Shown one piece after another: positions 13,070 through 15,217 of a stretch of 15,217 bases of DNA. The notes under the pieces were generated by a model. The model did not search any database and was not told the DNA's origin. It was given only the letters and a program-made list of their open reading frames with translations. Where the stretch lies: assembly GCA_900551415.1 (NCBI GenBank), contig URWB01000050.1, forward strand, positions 1-15,217, written 5' to 3'. The position numbers and the translations under genes were made by a program. The DNA comes from an uncultured Eubacteriales bacterium (lineage in GTDB: Bacteria; Bacillota; Clostridia; Peptostreptococcales; Anaerovoracaceae). The first letter of the stretch is position 1, and the number at the start of each line of letters is the position of its first letter.

Positions 13070-14794
13070 ATGAAAATCGGAGAATTAAAAAAAGTTTTTT
13101 CGGCGGTGCGCCACGAAAACCTGCGCGCGCTGCTGCGCTACAGCGCCGAGACCTTTGGGAAGGAGGACGCGTTCGTCATTAAGAAAAAAACCGGAAAGGA
13201 TGTCAGCTACGAGCATGTTTCCTTCGCGGATTTTTATGAAAGAGTCTGTTCGCTCGGCACAGGCATGATGCTGCGCGGCATGCAGGGAAAACGCGTCGCT
13301 GTCATAGGAAAAAATCGGGAAGAGTGGCTGGAAGGTTATTTCGCTGTTTTGGGCGGCCTGGGCATCTGCGTGCCGTTGGATAAGGGACTGCCCTACGAGG
13401 AACTGGAGACTTCTCTGGCAAGAAGCGCGGCGGAGGTTTTGATTTTCGACCCGGCGCATCAGGAGCAGGTTGAAAGGCTGCGGGCCGCGCAAACGACAAA
13501 GGTCAGCGAGTTTATCTGTATGGATGAGTCAGAGGACTATGTGAGCGTGGCGCAGCTGCGAAACGAAGGAAGGCAGGCGGACGCGGAGGCGATTGCGCGA
13601 TATCAGACCTTGCCCATCGACGCGAAAGAATTATCTCTCATTCTTTTTACATCCGGCACCACCTCAATGGCAAAGGCAGTCATGCTGTCACAGTACAATA
13701 TTGTCGAAAATGTTTACGCGCTGCAGCTTTGCGAGGATATCCGCAGAGGCGACATCAACATGGCTTTTTTGCCTTATCACCACACCTTCGGTGCTACCGG
13801 ACAGCTTGTCATGCTGGCGGCGGGCGCGGCGACAGCCTACTGCGACGGTTTGAAGTATCTGCAAAAAAACATCGTGGAATATCGGATTTCTGTCTTTTTC
13901 TGCGTGCCGCTGCTCATCGAAGGCATTTATAGACGAATCATGCTGACGGTGAAAAAGGAAGGGCTCGAACGCAAGGTGCGCTTCGGACTGAAGCTTTCCG
14001 GGCTGCTCTTGAAGTGCGGGATCGACGTACGCCGCAAAATTTTCAAGCAGATTCTCGATCAGCTTGGCGGCAGCCTGCGGCTGGTCATCAGCGGCGCGTC
14101 CGCCATCGACCCGGAGGCGATTGAGGGATTCAACCGATTTAGCATTACCGCGGTGCAGGGCTACGGGATGACAGAAGCGTCTCCGGTCCTGGCCGCGGAA
14201 AATTCTCAAGAGCGGCGTCCCGGCTCGATTGGCAAGGCAATTCCGGGCGTTACGCTGATGATCGACGAGCCAAATGAAGAGGGCATCGGGGAGTTGATCG
14301 CGCGTGGACCCAACGTGATGTCCGGCTATTACAAAAATCCGGAGGAGACCGCGAAGATGCTGGCAGGCGGCTGGCTGCATACCGGCGATCTGGCTTATGC
14401 CGACCGGGATGGCTATCTGTTTATCTGCGGGCGTAAGAAGAATGTCATCGTTCTGAAAAACGGAAAGAACGTCTATCCGGAGGAACTCGAGCAGCTGATC
14501 AGCAATCTGCCCTATGTGGAGGAAAACATGGTGTTCGGACAGCCGCGGCATGGAGAGGATACACAGGACTTGGCGGTTTGCGCGAAGATCGTCTATCAAC
14601 CGGCGTATATGCAGGAAGTGCTCGGCTTGAGCCGCGCGGAAGACATCGAGGCACGGATCCGCGCGGATATCGACCGCATCAACGAAGAACTTCCAACCTA
14701 TAAACGCATCTACCGCCTGGTGGTCACCGACCAACCGATGATCAAGACCACCACCGGCAAGGTGAAACGCTACGCGGAGACAAAAAATCTCTGA
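13070..14794 (+). CDS. AMP-forming acyl-CoA / acyl-ACP synthetase (long-chain fatty acid ligase type)
   Basis: The product has 574 residues and belongs to the ANL adenylate-forming superfamily. The phosphate-binding loop is LILFTSGTTSMAKAVMLS (~residue 190), with AKA where PKG is common. Next come GYGMTEASPVL (~365), the GWLHTGDLAYADRDGYLFI block (~434), the hinge GRKKNVIVLKNGKNVYPEEL (~454-473), and the C-terminal catalytic Lys in KTTTGKVKR (~560). This pattern fits long-chain fatty acid ligases of the FadD/AMP-dependent synthetase type. It activates a fatty acid as acyl-AMP and passes it to CoA or to acyl carrier protein; which one cannot be read here. The ATG at 13070 lies 13 bases after AAGGAG, a long gap; an in-frame TTG at 13067 would be at 10 and is possible. 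It is monocistronic, divergent from DUF1836, with a strong terminator. Confidence 0.9.
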   Translation: MKIGELKKVFSAVRHENLRALLRYSAETFGKEDAFVIKKKTGKDVSYEHVSFADFYERVCSLGTGMMLRGMQGKRVAVIGKNREEWLEGYFAVLGGLGICVPLDKGLPYEELETSLARSAAEVLIFDPAHQEQVERLRAAQTTKVSEFICMDESEDYVSVAQLRNEGRQADAEAIARYQTLPIDAKELSLILFTSGTTSMAKAVMLSQYNIVENVYALQLCEDIRRGDINMAFLPYHHTFGATGQLVMLAAGAATAYCDGLKYLQKNIVEYRISVFFCVPLLIEGIYRRIMLTVKKEGLERKVRFGLKLSGLLLKCGIDVRRKIFKQILDQLGGSLRLVISGASAIDPEAIEGFNRFSITAVQGYGMTEASPVLAAENSQERRPGSIGKAIPGVTLMIDEPNEEGIGELIARGPNVMSGYYKNPEETAKMLAGGWLHTGDLAYADRDGYLFICGRKKNVIVLKNGKNVYPEELEQLISNLPYVEENMVFGQPRHGEDTQDLAVCAKIVYQPAYMQEVLGLSRAEDIEARIRADIDRINEELPTYKRIYRLVVTDQPMIKTTTGKVKRYAETKNL

Positions 14795-14827
14795 CGGCGG
14801 CCGAAGGCAGCAGACCTTTGAGGATCT

Positions 14828-14892
14828 ATGCTCCTTCCTGTGCTTGCAGCTATGCTTTTTGCGCGAACACAGGCAGGAGCATTTATTTTTTT
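14828..14892 (+). terminator. Strong terminator after the synthetase gene
   Basis: ATGCTCCT-T-CCTGTG (14828-14842) pairs with CACAGG-C-AGGAGCAT (14868-14882), 14 pairs with one internal mismatch, followed by TTA and seven T. Confidence 0.88.
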
Positions 14893-14977
14893 GCGCTTTG
14901 CAAAGGCGCGCGGAATTTAAAGCTTCTCATGATGCGGTGAAACGTGCGGCAGTCCTGCGGAGAAGGAGAAAAAACGC

Positions 14978-15006
14978 TTGTTCTGTATGAAAAAATATAG
15001 TATGAT
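14978..15006 (+). promoter_or_regulatory. Promoter of the lipoprotein gene
   Basis: A -35 of TTGTTC (14978-14983), a 17-base spacer and a -10 of TATGAT (15001-15006) are present. Transcription would start near 15013, about 95 bases before the ATG at 15108. The rest of 14893-15107 holds no gene I can support. Confidence 0.65.
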
Positions 15007-15107
15007 GAAGTCAACGGGATCCTTTTGGGGCCTGATACGAAAAACACTGAAAACATGGGGAGCATGGAAATCCGCATGTGAAATTGTGAGAAAAACAGGG
15101 GGTATTT

Positions 15108-15217
15108 ATGAAAAAGAGGAAACAAAAAGCGGCACGATTTTTGTGCTTGCTGATGGTCAGCGCGGTGCTCAGCTGTATGGCAGGCTGCGAGGGGAAGGGC
15201 GGAAGTGAGCCGGCGCA
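15108..15217 (+). CDS. Lipoprotein N-terminus (partial, runs off the right edge)
   Basis: The ATG at 15108 follows a G run (15098-15102) at 5 bases. The visible residues are MKKRKQKAARFLCLLMVSAV, then LSCMAGCEGKGGSEPA. A lysine-rich n-region, a hydrophobic core and the lipobox MAGC predict lipid attachment at Cys27 and export to the outer face of the membrane. The glycine/serine-rich linker that follows is typical of solute-binding or peptidoglycan-associated lipoproteins, but too little is visible to name the family. Its own promoter lies upstream. Confidence 0.75.
   Translation, partial: MKKRKQKAARFLCLLMVSAVLSCMAGCEGKGGSEPA

Noticed and set aside
13688..14734. 348-codon minus-strand frame across the synthetase gene
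   Set aside because: It is antisense to conserved ANL motifs, with no ribosome binding site and no recognisable family.
1..15217. CRISPR arrays, tRNA or rRNA genes, insertion sequence ends, attachment sites
   Set aside because: No regularly spaced repeats, no cloverleaf or rRNA-like stretch, and no transposase or terminal inverted repeats were seen on reading both strands.

Overview
The window looks like a chromosomal stretch of a Gram-positive anaerobe of the class Clostridia (Bacillota). The grounds are strong purine-rich ribosome binding sites, intrinsic terminators with long T tails, a DUF1836 protein, a MarR-ABC-ABC operon of the low-GC Gram-positive type, an S41 protease with fibronectin-type and Ig-like repeats, and a lipobox signal peptide. 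No RNA gene, CRISPR array or intact mobile element was seen, and the genus cannot be fixed from the sequence alone.

Left part (1-3456). A partial OmpR-type response regulator runs off the left edge on the minus strand. A gene-poor stretch follows, holding one short protein-like remnant and two clean inverted repeats. After it comes a visibly AT-rich gene for a secreted S41-family protease (signal peptide, one fibronectin type III domain, protease domain, three tandem C-terminal repeats). Its codon use differs from the rest of the window, which suggests separate acquisition.

Middle part (3457-5600), all on the minus strand. This is a chain of short, truncated or frameshifted genes: an orphan C-terminal frame, a NifX/NifB-like metallocluster-binding remnant, a PNPOx-family N-terminus joined to a PatB/MalY-type aminotransferase C-terminus, and the last 28 residues of a probable Crp/Fnr regulator. 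A terminator and a promoter with a Crp/Fnr-type dyad centred near -41 follow. Behind that promoter lie a frameshifted CHC mini-gene, a small membrane protein with a 4Fe-4S-like cysteine motif, an intact thioredoxin, and a rhodanese fragment that lacks its catalytic loop. I read this as an anaerobic redox/sulfur cluster decayed by internal deletions. Only the thioredoxin and perhaps the small membrane protein look functional.

Right part (5700-15217), GC-richer and intact. It holds a sodium-coupled NSS-family amino-acid transporter with its own terminator, then an operon of MarR regulator plus two ABC half-exporters with 8-base overlaps. The two nucleotide-binding domains have complementary defects, as in asymmetric heterodimeric exporters. 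Next come a DUF1836 gene (minus) and a divergent acyl-CoA/acyl-ACP synthetase (plus), separated by a control region with two strong dyads and good sigma-A promoters on both strands. A lipoprotein gene begins at the right edge.
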